Assembly (NCBI GenBank): GCA_016281475.1
Contig: JAEEIS010000236.1
Coordinates: 1 to 17,318, forward strand
Length of the DNA: 17,318 bases
Reading direction: 5' to 3'
DNA from: Bacteroidales bacterium
Lineage (GTDB): Bacteria > Bacteroidota > Bacteroidia > Bacteroidales > P3
Of the stretch, positions 1-7,006 are shown in pieces. Made by a program: the position numbers and the translations under genes. The notes below the pieces were generated by a model, which saw only the letters and a list, made by a program, of their open reading frames with translations, did no database searches and had not been told where the DNA came from. Numbering within the stretch: position 1 is the stretch's first letter; every line of letters starts with the position of its first letter.

Positions 1-34
1 AGACAGAAACAATCAAGCAACAATTCGTAAATTG

Positions 35-70
35 ACTAACACATTAACGAATTAACACATTAACACATTC
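35..70 (+). repeat. Octamer tandem repeat in the leader of the glycosyltransferase gene
   Basis: Four successive 8-base units occupy 35-42, 43-50, 51-58 and 59-66. The last two are identical (ATTAACAC); the first two differ by one or two bases. A partial unit (ATTC) follows, and the ATG comes three bases later at 74. The last 12 bases (59-70) recur exactly before rsmD at 8525-8536. No Shine-Dalgarno sequence or TAnnTTTG promoter box is visible in bases 1-73. The repeat could be a translation-favouring AT-rich leader or a neutral microsatellite. Confidence 0.75.
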
Positions 71-73
71 AAA

Positions 74-1012
74 ATGGATATTTCAATCATTGTACCGCTG
101 TTCAACGAGGACGAGTCGCTGCCCCATCTGGCAGAATGGATCGACCGCGTGATGAACGAGCACCAGTTCGACTACGAGGTCATCATGGTTGATGACGGCA
201 GCCGCGACCGTTCGTGGCAGGTGATAGAAGAGCTACACACCAGCAATCCCAGATACAAAGGCGTCAAATTCCGCCGCAACTATGGCAAGTCTGCCGCCCT
301 CAATGTGGGCTTCCGCCACGCCCAGGGCGACGTCGTCATCACCATGGATGCCGACCTGCAGGACAGCCCCGACGAAGTGCCCGAGCTCTACCGCATGATT
401 AAGGAGGAGGGCTACGACCTCGTCAGCGGCTGGAAGAAGAAACGCTACGACTCCAAGATTGCCAAGAACATACCCTCCAAATTCTTCAACTGGACCACCC
501 GCAAGATGAGCGGCATCAAGCTCCACGACTTCAACTGCGGCCTCAAGGCCTACCGCCACGACGTGGTGAAGAGCATCGAGGTGTACGGCGAGATGCACCG
601 CTACATTCCCGTCATAGCCAAGTGGGCCGGATTTACCAATATCGGCGAAAAAGTGGTGCAGCACCGCAAACGCGAATTCGGTGTCACCAAATTCGGCCTC
701 AACCGCTTTGTCAACGGCTACCTCGACCTCATGAGCATCATGTTCATGTCCAAGTTTGGCAAGCAGCCCATGCACTTCTTCGGCTTGATGGGCACTCTGG
801 CATTCCTGCTCGGTTTTGTCGCTTTCGTCATTGTCTGCGTCCTGCGTCTCTGCGGCCGCATCGCGCTGACCAACAGCGTGTGGTTCTACGTCTCCATGCT
901 CTTCATCCTCATGGGCACTGTGCTGTTTCTTGCCGGTTTCCTTGGTGAGCTCATCTGCCGCAACTCCACCACCCGCAATCAGTATCTTATTGAAAAGGAG
1001 GTGCTGTCATGA
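74..1012 (+). CDS. Family 2 glycosyltransferase, polyprenyl-phosphate type (GtrB/ArnC/DPM1-like)
   Basis: This 312-residue protein is a membrane-anchored glycosyltransferase that probably moves a sugar from a nucleotide donor to undecaprenyl phosphate on the inner face of the cytoplasmic membrane. The GT-A fold is indicated by the start ISIIVPLFNE (4-13), the nucleotide-binding VDDGS (39-43) and the metal-binding DADLQD (92-97). The segment around 197-211, with HRKREFG then KFGLNRF, matches the HRxRxxGxSKYG signature of the dolichol/undecaprenyl-phosphate branch. Two hydrophobic helices follow at about 235-258 and 268-292, as in GtrB-type enzymes. The sugar donor cannot be told from sequence. 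The gene overlaps ychF by four bases (ATGA), implying translational coupling. Domain assignment is secure; substrate is not. Confidence 0.93.
   Translation: MDISIIVPLFNEDESLPHLAEWIDRVMNEHQFDYEVIMVDDGSRDRSWQVIEELHTSNPRYKGVKFRRNYGKSAALNVGFRHAQGDVVITMDADLQDSPDEVPELYRMIKEEGYDLVSGWKKKRYDSKIAKNIPSKFFNWTTRKMSGIKLHDFNCGLKAYRHDVVKSIEVYGEMHRYIPVIAKWAGFTNIGEKVVQHRKREFGVTKFGLNRFVNGYLDLMSIMFMSKFGKQPMHFFGLMGTLAFLLGFVAFVIVCVLRLCGRIALTNSVWFYVSMLFILMGTVLFLAGFLGELICRNSTTRNQYLIEKEVLS
995..1003 (+). promoter_or_regulatory. Extended Shine-Dalgarno sequence for ychF
   Basis: AAGGAGGTG lies five bases before the ychF ATG at 1009, inside the last codons of the upstream glycosyltransferase gene. It is a 9-base match to the standard 16S anti-Shine-Dalgarno sequence. 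No other start in this window has anything comparable, in line with the known scarcity of such sites in Bacteroidota. It could also be a by-product of the KEV codons it encodes. Confidence 0.7.
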
Positions 1013-2109
1013 GTCTTCAATGCGGCATCGTAGGCCTGCCCAACGTGGGCAAGTCCACCCTTTTTAACTGTCTGAGCAATGCCAAGGCGCAAGCCGCCAA
1101 CTTCCCCTTCTGCACCATCGAGCCCAATGTGGGTGTCATCACCGTGCCCGACGAGCGGCTGGCCAAGCTGGTCGAGATGGAACGTCCCGCCAGCGTGGTA
1201 CCCGCCACGGTCGAGATTGTCGACATAGCCGGACTGGTCAAAGGCGCCTCCAAAGGCGAGGGCCTGGGCAACAAGTTCCTTGGCGACATCCGCACCACCG
1301 ATGCCATCATCCATGTGCTGCGCTGTTTCGACGACGACAACGTCACCCACGTCGACGGCAGTGTCAACCCCATCCGCGACAAGCAGACCATCGACCTCGA
1401 ACTGCAGTTCAAAGACCTCGAAACCATTGAGAACCGCTACGACAAAGAGGTGAAAAAAGCCAAGGCCGGCGGCGATGCCAAGGCCAAGAAGCTGGTGGAA
1501 GTGATGGACCTCTACCGCGAAGCCCTGCTCTCGGGCAAGAGCGCACGCACCGTCCACCTCGAGGAAAGCCAACAGGAGGCGGCACGCGACCTCATGTTGC
1601 TCACCTCCAAACCCATACTCTACGTCTGCAACGTCGACGAAGCCTCCGTAGTGACAGGTAACCACTATGTCGATGCCGTCCGCGAAGCAGTGAAGGACGA
1701 AGATGCCGAAGTGCTGGTCATCGGCGCAGGCATCGAAGCCGATATTGCCGAGTTGGAGACCTACGAGGAGAAACAGATGTTCCTCGAAGACCTCGGCCTG
1801 AAGGAGTCGGGCGTCAACCGCCTTATCAAGGCCGCCTACAAACTGCTCAACCTGCAGACCTTCCTCACCGCCGGTCCCAAGGAGTGCCGTGCATGGACTT
1901 TTAAGAAAGGAATGAAAGCCCCTCAGACAGCGGGTATTATCCACAGCGACTTCGAGCGGGGCTTTATCCGTGCCGAGGTCATCAAATACGAAGACTACGT
2001 AGCCCTCGGCAGCGAGGCCAAATGCCGCGAGGCTGGCAAGATAGCTGTCGAAGGCAAAGACTATGTGGTACAGGACGGCGACATCATGCACTTCCGATTC
2101 AACGTTTGA
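1009..2109 (+). CDS. ychF: YchF/OLA1 family ribosome-binding ATPase
   Basis: A 366-residue member of the Obg-related YchF/OLA1 P-loop family, the usual length for bacterial YchF. These proteins bind ribosomes and prefer ATP over GTP. The P-loop is GLPNVGKS (9-16), the switch II region is DIAGLVKGAS (72-81), and the base-specificity motif is NVDE (208-211) instead of the NKxD of true GTPases, which explains the ATP preference. A coiled-coil arm spans roughly 130-200. The last 85 or so residues form the TGS domain (FLTAGPKECRAW at 285-296, HSDFERGFIRAEV at 312-324). The gene starts within the stop codon of the glycosyltransferase and carries the window's only strong Shine-Dalgarno site. Identification is secure. 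Confidence 0.98.
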   Translation: MSLQCGIVGLPNVGKSTLFNCLSNAKAQAANFPFCTIEPNVGVITVPDERLAKLVEMERPASVVPATVEIVDIAGLVKGASKGEGLGNKFLGDIRTTDAIIHVLRCFDDDNVTHVDGSVNPIRDKQTIDLELQFKDLETIENRYDKEVKKAKAGGDAKAKKLVEVMDLYREALLSGKSARTVHLEESQQEAARDLMLLTSKPILYVCNVDEASVVTGNHYVDAVREAVKDEDAEVLVIGAGIEADIAELETYEEKQMFLEDLGLKESGVNRLIKAAYKLLNLQTFLTAGPKECRAWTFKKGMKAPQTAGIIHSDFERGFIRAEVIKYEDYVALGSEAKCREAGKIAVEGKDYVVQDGDIMHFRFNV

Positions 2110-2122
2110 CACAATTGTAATA

Positions 2123-4924
2123 GTGAAAATCGAAATCAATAGAACGGCACATAAATGGCTGCGCAGAGTAATCTGCGTCAGCCTGATTTTCGTTTTTCAT
2201 TTTTCATTTTTCATTTTAACTTCCTGTTCCACTCAAAAGGCCAACTGGAGCAACATCCAATTCCACAATACCACCGCCCACTACAACATCTGGTGGAACG
2301 GCAACGAGAGTCTCAAGCAAGGACTCAAGTTGATGGAAACCACATGCAAGGACGACTACACCCGCCTGCTGCCCGTCTACAAGGTTGCCACAAAGGAGGA
2401 GAGCATGGCACTCTATCCCCAGTTCGACCGCGCCATTGAGAAAAGCATCAAAGGCATCAAGAAGCACAGCATCTTCATCAACGGGCAGGAACACGTGCCC
2501 TACATCGCCAAGTGCTACATCCTCACCGCCTACGCCACCTTCTACAAGCACGACCTCGCCAACTCCGCCAGCACCTGCCAGATGCTGGTGTCGCAATACG
2601 GAGGCACCCCCATTGCCGACGAGGCCGCCATCCTGCAGGCGCGCTGCGCCACACTCGACAAACGCTACCAAGATGCCGAAAGCGCACTCGACGAGCTGGT
2701 GACGGCACTGGGCAAGGGCAACTTTGCGCCCAAGCAGAAGCTCAACCTCTACCTCGCCATGGCCGAATGCACTCTGCCGCAGGAGAAATATAAGAAGGGT
2801 GTGCAATTCCTCAAGCTGGCCCTCGACGAGCACCCGTCGCGCCAGCAGAAAGCCCGCATCTACTACATTCTAGGCCAGATATACCAAGAGCTCGACAAAC
2901 GGCCCACCGCCTCGAAATACTACGAAAAGGTGCTGAAATGCAGCCCCTCGTACGAGATGGAGTTCAACGCCCGTCTCAACCTGGCCTCCTGCGCCGACCT
3001 CCAGCACACCGACCGCGAGAAGCTGGAGCGCCTGCTGGACCGCATGCTCAAAGACAGGAAAAACGAGGACTTCCTCGACCAAATCTACTATGCCAAGGGC
3101 GAGATGTACATGGGCATGCGCGACATCAAGAAAGCCTGCGAGGCTTTCCGCACCTCGTCGGCAGTATCGAAAACCAATCCCGCCCAGAAAGCCCGCTCCG
3201 CGATACGCCTTGGCGGCATCCTCTACGACAGACTGCAGGACTACGACAACGCCCAAACCTACTACGACACCGCCATGGCCATCATCAGGCCCGACTATCC
3301 CCACTACGCCGACCATAAGTCGCGCTACGACCTCCTCACCTCGCTGGTCGCCTACACCCGCGTCATCGACCGTAACGACAGCCTCATAGCCGTCGCCAAC
3401 ATGCCCGAAAGCGAACGCCTCGCCCTCATCAACGACAAAATTGCCGCACTCAAGAAGGCTGAAGAGGAGGCCAAAGAACGCGAGCTGCTCGAACAATTCG
3501 CCAGCGATGCCAAGTCGCAGCAAAACACCTTGCAGGGCGACTGGTATTTCTACAACAGCAACACTGTCCAAAAAGGCAAAGAAACCTTCCGCCAGCGGTG
3601 GGGCATGCGCAGCCTCGAAGACTACTGGTTCCTCTCGAAAAAAGGCATGCTCGGCATGAACATGCTGGCACAGAACAACGACAACGCCGAGGATGAAGGC
3701 GATGAAAAAACCGATGCCGACGGCACTGGCGAGGCCCAGGCCGACGACAAGGAACGCAAGCCCGAAGGCAACCCCAACGACCCGCACAACGTGGCCTACT
3801 ACCTCAAAGACCTGCCCCAATCGCCTGAAGACCTCGACTCCATGCAGGCGCAAACCGCCGTCTGCCTGCTCAATGCCGGCTATATCTACTACGACGGCAT
3901 ACACGACATCCCCAAGGCTCTCGAATGCTACCTGCGCATGACCAACGACTACACCACCAACAGCGAGATAGTGCAGGCATTCTTCATGCTCTACAAAATC
4001 TACGACCGCCAGGGCAACACCCCCAACTCCAACTACTACCGCGACATGGTGCTCATGGGCTTCCCCGACAGCGACTTCGCCAACCTGATACTCGACGAAG
4101 ACTACTACAAGGAAATCCTGCGCCGCAGCCAGCTGGTCCGCGAGGACTACGACGAGGTCTACACCCTCTACCGCAAACACCGCTACGACGATGTGCTCAA
4201 CTCCGTCGCCACCGCCAAAGAACTCTACACGGACGACCCCATGCTGGGCAAATTCCGCTACTGGGAGGCCCTAGCCTACGCACGCACCGACCGCAAAGAC
4301 CGCGCCATCGCCACCCTGCAGGGCATCATAGCCGACTACCCCAAAACCGACAGCATCGTGCCGCTGGCACTGGCGCAGCTCGACTTCCTCATGGGCGACG
4401 GCTCCAACTACGTCACCAACAGCGGCCCAGACGAGACCGTCACCGACCCCGCCGCCCCCGAACAGACCCCGCAGGCGCTAGCCAGCCGCCAAAGGCAGAC
4501 GGCAGAAACCAGTGGTGCCGAAACCGCCACCCTCCCTCCCGAAGCCAAACTGTTCCGCTACAAGGCCGACATGGCCCACCAAGTCATCATCCTAGTGAAA
4601 GAAAAGAAGATACGCGCCACCCAGCTGCAGACCAAGGTCGGCACTTTCATCATGAACTACTACGCCAACTCCGGCTACAAGACTTCGCCCCTGATGTTCA
4701 CCGACTCCACACAGATGGTCACCATCAGCACCTTCAACAACGCAAACGAAGCCAAAGACTTCGCCACCCACCTGCAACGTCCCGAAGGCCCCCTGGCCGA
4801 CTACAGCCCCGACGACTACCAGGTGTTCGCCATCTCCAAGCAGAACTACACTACCCTCTACAACCGCAAGCGCGTAGATGCCTACCGCCAGTTCTACGAC
4901 AAATACTACCAAAACGGCAAATAG
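2123..4924 (+). CDS. porW: Type IX secretion/gliding lipoprotein PorW/SprE (TPR repeats)
   Basis: About 933 residues from a GTG start. The N-terminus has basic residues, a hydrophobic stretch and a lipobox LTSC with Cys at residue 35 (codon 2225-2227), so the product should be a lipoprotein. Just after it, a segment with W, then HN..AHYN..WNGNESLKQG (about 48-65) matches the start of the PorW/SprE family, a TPR lipoprotein needed for type IX secretion and gliding. Helical TPR-like repeats fill about 70-470 and 580-770, with an acidic Asp/Glu/Lys linker near 517-556. The final 120 residues form a compact domain with Tyr/Phe-rich motifs. An ATG at 2063 would add 20 residues and bury the signal peptide, so the GTG is preferred, though the start remains uncertain. 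The upstream gap is 13 bases; a bactofilin follows after 41. Confidence 0.88.
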   Translation: MKIEINRTAHKWLRRVICVSLIFVFHFSFFILTSCSTQKANWSNIQFHNTTAHYNIWWNGNESLKQGLKLMETTCKDDYTRLLPVYKVATKEESMALYPQFDRAIEKSIKGIKKHSIFINGQEHVPYIAKCYILTAYATFYKHDLANSASTCQMLVSQYGGTPIADEAAILQARCATLDKRYQDAESALDELVTALGKGNFAPKQKLNLYLAMAECTLPQEKYKKGVQFLKLALDEHPSRQQKARIYYILGQIYQELDKRPTASKYYEKVLKCSPSYEMEFNARLNLASCADLQHTDREKLERLLDRMLKDRKNEDFLDQIYYAKGEMYMGMRDIKKACEAFRTSSAVSKTNPAQKARSAIRLGGILYDRLQDYDNAQTYYDTAMAIIRPDYPHYADHKSRYDLLTSLVAYTRVIDRNDSLIAVANMPESERLALINDKIAALKKAEEEAKERELLEQFASDAKSQQNTLQGDWYFYNSNTVQKGKETFRQRWGMRSLEDYWFLSKKGMLGMNMLAQNNDNAEDEGDEKTDADGTGEAQADDKERKPEGNPNDPHNVAYYLKDLPQSPEDLDSMQAQTAVCLLNAGYIYYDGIHDIPKALECYLRMTNDYTTNSEIVQAFFMLYKIYDRQGNTPNSNYYRDMVLMGFPDSDFANLILDEDYYKEILRRSQLVREDYDEVYTLYRKHRYDDVLNSVATAKELYTDDPMLGKFRYWEALAYARTDRKDRAIATLQGIIADYPKTDSIVPLALAQLDFLMGDGSNYVTNSGPDETVTDPAAPEQTPQALASRQRQTAETSGAETATLPPEAKLFRYKADMAHQVIILVKEKKIRATQLQTKVGTFIMNYYANSGYKTSPLMFTDSTQMVTISTFNNANEAKDFATHLQRPEGPLADYSPDDYQVFAISKQNYTTLYNRKRVDAYRQFYDKYYQNGK
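2193..2217 (+). repeat. Heptamer tandem repeat within the porW signal-peptide coding sequence
   Basis: Three perfect TTTTTCA units run from 2193 to 2213, followed by a partial TTTT (2214-2217), and preceded by the related TTTTCG. They encode the hydrophobic core just before the lipobox. Seven is not a multiple of three, so loss or gain of a unit changes the reading frame. Confidence 0.85.
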
Positions 4925-4965
4925 CCAACACACGAATAGACAAACCTAAACATACCCAAAAACCA

Positions 4966-5310
4966 ATGAGCGACACAACCAACAGCCTTATCAACACCAT
5001 CACCGTGGGCACCACCATCAAGGGCGACATCGTCGCCAATGGCGACTTCCGCATGGACGGCACCCTCGAAGGCAACATCACACTCACCGGCAAGCTGGTG
5101 ATTGGCGAACACGGCCGCATCACCGGCAACGTGGTCTGCCAAAACGCCAACGTGATAGGCATCATCGACGGCAACCTCTCCGTCAAGGAGTTCCTCACAC
5201 TCTATGCCACTTCGCGCGTGCGCGGCGACATCGTCGCCAACAAGCTCGCCATCGAACCCGGCGCCTATTTCACCGGCAGCTGCCACATGCTCGACGAACT
5301 GACCGACTAG
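4966..5310 (+). CDS. Bactofilin (polymer-forming cytoskeletal protein)
   Basis: A 114-residue single-domain bactofilin. Bactofilins self-assemble into nucleotide-independent filaments, often on the membrane, and serve as scaffolds for wall or envelope machinery. The protein shows the right-handed beta-helix pattern of short repeats with alternating hydrophobic residues and glycine: TTIKGDIVANGDFRMDG (16-32), then GNITLTGKLVIGEHGRITG (36-54), GNVVC, IIDGNLSV and RGDIVANKLAIEPGAYFTG (87-105). Both unstructured tails are very short. The frame is open far upstream, but that part overlaps porW in another frame; the ATG at 4966, after an A/C-rich leader, starts exactly at the conserved domain. It lies 41 bases after porW and is probably co-transcribed. 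Identity is sure; its partner is unknown. Confidence 0.95.
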   Translation: MSDTTNSLINTITVGTTIKGDIVANGDFRMDGTLEGNITLTGKLVIGEHGRITGNVVCQNANVIGIIDGNLSVKEFLTLYATSRVRGDIVANKLAIEPGAYFTGSCHMLDELTD

Positions 5311-5330
5311 CCTATCGTATTTCACACCCC

Positions 5331-5387
5331 ACTTCCGACATCTCCAACCCTGACTTCCGACACCCTTACACCCTCGTGACTCCCGAG
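5331..5387. repeat. C-rich imperfect direct repeats between bactofilin and kinase genes
   Basis: ACTTCCGACA occurs at 5331-5340 and again at 5353-5362. A diverged third copy (ACTCCCGAGA) lies at 5379-5388, giving spacings of 22 and about 26 bases. The 194-base gap 5311-5504 holds no gene, no strong terminator and no clear promoter; the nearest candidate -7 box, TAGCCTTG at 5457-5464, has one mismatch and no matching -33 element. Confidence 0.5.
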
Positions 5388-5504
5388 AACAATACACTTT
5401 CAAAGTATTTATAAAGGACTGTTGTTGGCTATAGGGGCGGCAAAGGAGCGATAATGTAGCCTTGAACTACCGAATAACGGAGAGAGGAAGACAACACAGA
5501 CGGC

Positions 5505-6917
5505 ATGACAGAGAAGATATTGAAAGAACTGTTTGAACAATGGTCGGGCGAGAGCGCGGGCGAGATGCCGGCACTCTCGGCCAACGGCAGCAACCGCAAG
5601 TATTGGCGCATAGTGGGCGCGACACATCGCTGCATTGCCGCCTACAATGCCGACGTGGCGGAGAACGAGGCTTTCTACTACTACAGCCAGGCGTTGAAGG
5701 CTCGCGGAGTGCGGGTGCCGGAAGTCTACGCCATCAGCGGCGACAGGATGCACTACCTGCAGCAGGATTTGGGCGACACGACACTCTACAGCCTGCTTTT
5801 CGACAAACGGCGCACGGGCGGCGGTTTCGACAGCGAGATGATGGGGCTGTACCGCCAGGTGCTTGCCGACTTGGCGCAGATGCAGGTGGCGGGCCGCGAC
5901 ATGGACTTCGGCTACGCCTATCCGCGCACCGATTTCGACTCGCAGTCGATACAGTGGGACTTGAACTATTTTAAATACTATTTCCTCAAGCTGAGGTATA
6001 TCCCTTTCAACGAGGAGCTGTTGGAGCGCGACTTTCACACGTTCGCGCAATATCTGCTCGACGCGGACTGCCGCTACTTCATGTACCGCGACTTCCAGTC
6101 GCGCAATATCATGCTGGCCGACGGCGTGCCCTACTATATCGACTACCAAGGGGGTAGGAGGGGGGCCGCGCAGTACGACGTGGCATCGCTGCTCTACAGC
6201 GCCAAGAGCGACCTGCCCGAGGCTATCAGGCAGGAGCTGCTGGCACACTACATAGGCTGCCTTGCCGAGAGACAGAAGATTGACCGCGAGGACTTTGAGA
6301 AAAGGTTCTACGGGTATGTGCTGATCCGCATCATGCAGGCGTTGGGAGCCTACGGCTACAGGGGCTATTTCGAGCGGAAGGACTATTTCCTAGGCAGCAT
6401 CCCCCTGGCCATCCGCAATCTGAAGCAGGTGGTGGAGAGTCACCCGTTGCCCATCGACATACCGCATCTGCGACAGGTGTGGCAGGCCATCGTCGACTCG
6501 GAAGAGACGGCACTGCCCGCCACCACGGCGACAGGGCTGACGGTGACGGTAACCAGCTTCTCATATAAGAAAGGGCTGCCGCAGGACACGTCGGGCAACG
6601 GCGGCGGCTTTGTGTTCGACTGCCGCGCCCTGCCCAATCCGGGACGCTACCCCGAGTATAGATGCTACACCGGCAAGGACCGCCCTGTGATAGAATTTCT
6701 GGAGGGCGACGAGGAGGTGGAGCAGTTTCTGAAGGGAGTCCAGCAGCTGGTGGGGGCTTCAATAAAGAAGTATTTGGAGCGCAAGTTCACCAGTCTGACA
6801 GTCGGTTTTGGCTGCACTGGAGGGCAGCACAGGTCGGTTTATTGCGCCGAGAGGCTCGCAAAATGGATTTCGGACAACTTTGATTGCCAAGTAGATATAA
6901 AGCATCGGGAACATTAG
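5505..6917 (+). CDS. APH-fold sugar kinase fused to a RapZ C-terminal domain
   Basis: A 470-residue two-domain protein. Residues 1-330 are an aminoglycoside-phosphotransferase-fold kinase, nearest in style to the MurNAc/GlcNAc kinase AmgK. The nucleotide loop is GSNRKYWRI (28-36), the catalytic loop is YRDFQSRN (194-201, with Asp196 and Asn201) and the metal site is YIDYQGGRRG (211-220, Asp213). The usual His of the HxD motif is Tyr here. Residues 344-470 are a RapZ C-terminal domain with VTSFSYKKGLP (349-359), VFDCRALPNPG (370-380) and GCTGGQHRSVY (436-446), the region that binds glucosamine-6-phosphate in enterobacterial RapZ. RapZ's own N-terminal P-loop domain is absent. A role in cell-wall amino-sugar recycling or sensing is inferred. 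It stands alone on the plus strand, 194 bases after the bactofilin gene. Confidence 0.9.
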   Translation: MTEKILKELFEQWSGESAGEMPALSANGSNRKYWRIVGATHRCIAAYNADVAENEAFYYYSQALKARGVRVPEVYAISGDRMHYLQQDLGDTTLYSLLFDKRRTGGGFDSEMMGLYRQVLADLAQMQVAGRDMDFGYAYPRTDFDSQSIQWDLNYFKYYFLKLRYIPFNEELLERDFHTFAQYLLDADCRYFMYRDFQSRNIMLADGVPYYIDYQGGRRGAAQYDVASLLYSAKSDLPEAIRQELLAHYIGCLAERQKIDREDFEKRFYGYVLIRIMQALGAYGYRGYFERKDYFLGSIPLAIRNLKQVVESHPLPIDIPHLRQVWQAIVDSEETALPATTATGLTVTVTSFSYKKGLPQDTSGNGGGFVFDCRALPNPGRYPEYRCYTGKDRPVIEFLEGDEEVEQFLKGVQQLVGASIKKYLERKFTSLTVGFGCTGGQHRSVYCAERLAKWISDNFDCQVDIKHREH

Positions 6918-6956
6918 TGCAAAAAAGTTTTTCACTTTTTTTTATTAACTCGCACT
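6916..6956 (+). terminator. Possible A/T-rich hairpin after the kinase-RapZ gene
   Basis: AAAAAAGT (6921-6928) pairs with ACTTTTTT (6934-6941) around a five-base loop, and AGTGC (6916-6920) can pair with GCACT (6952-6956) further out. A run of T follows the inner stem. This could act as a weak intrinsic terminator, but it lies on top of the next promoter and may be just A/T-rich promoter DNA. Confidence 0.3.
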
Positions 6957-6971
6957 TTTTTTGTATCTTTG
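6938..6971 (+). promoter_or_regulatory. Bacteroidota-type promoter for the 7007-13316 gene run
   Basis: TATCTTTG at 6964-6971 is an exact TAnnTTTG -7 box, the consensus for the primary sigma factor of Bacteroidota. The expected -33 position (about 6939-6942) holds TTTT instead of TTTG, inside a T-rich tract typical of these promoters. CACTTTTTTT is repeated at 6933-6942 and 6953-6962. Transcription would begin near 6977, giving a leader of about 30 bases before the ATG at 7007. Confidence 0.7.
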
Positions 6972-7006
6972 CAACTTGATTGAATAAACAAAAATACTAT
7001 TATAAC

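Noticed and set aside
35..70. Start of a CRISPR array
   Set aside because: The units are 8 bases, contiguous and without spacers.
2063..2122. ATG at 2063 as the start of porW
   Set aside because: It would put 54 residues before the lipobox Cys and overlap ychF by 47 bases. The GTG at 2123 gives a normal lipoprotein signal. The choice is not certain.
979..2139. 386-codon open frame on the minus strand opposite ychF
   Set aside because: It is antisense to a full-length, unmistakable ychF. Its translation is a low-complexity Val/Ala/Gly/His mix with no motif, caused by the GC-rich codon bias.
2870..4180. 436-codon open frame on the minus strand opposite porW
   Set aside because: It is Val/Gly/Phe-rich and motif-free, and lies antisense to the strongly supported porW. 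Strong C-ending codon use in porW removes stops on the other strand.
3925..4965. Long in-frame extension upstream of the bactofilin
   Set aside because: This part overlaps porW in another frame and encodes an Arg/Gln/His/Pro-rich sequence with no domain. The bactofilin domain begins at the ATG at 4966.
5505..6830. Aminoglycoside resistance gene
   Set aside because: The fold is APH, but the fusion to RapZ-C and the Tyr in place of the catalytic-loop His point to a sugar kinase family, and there is no mobile-element context.
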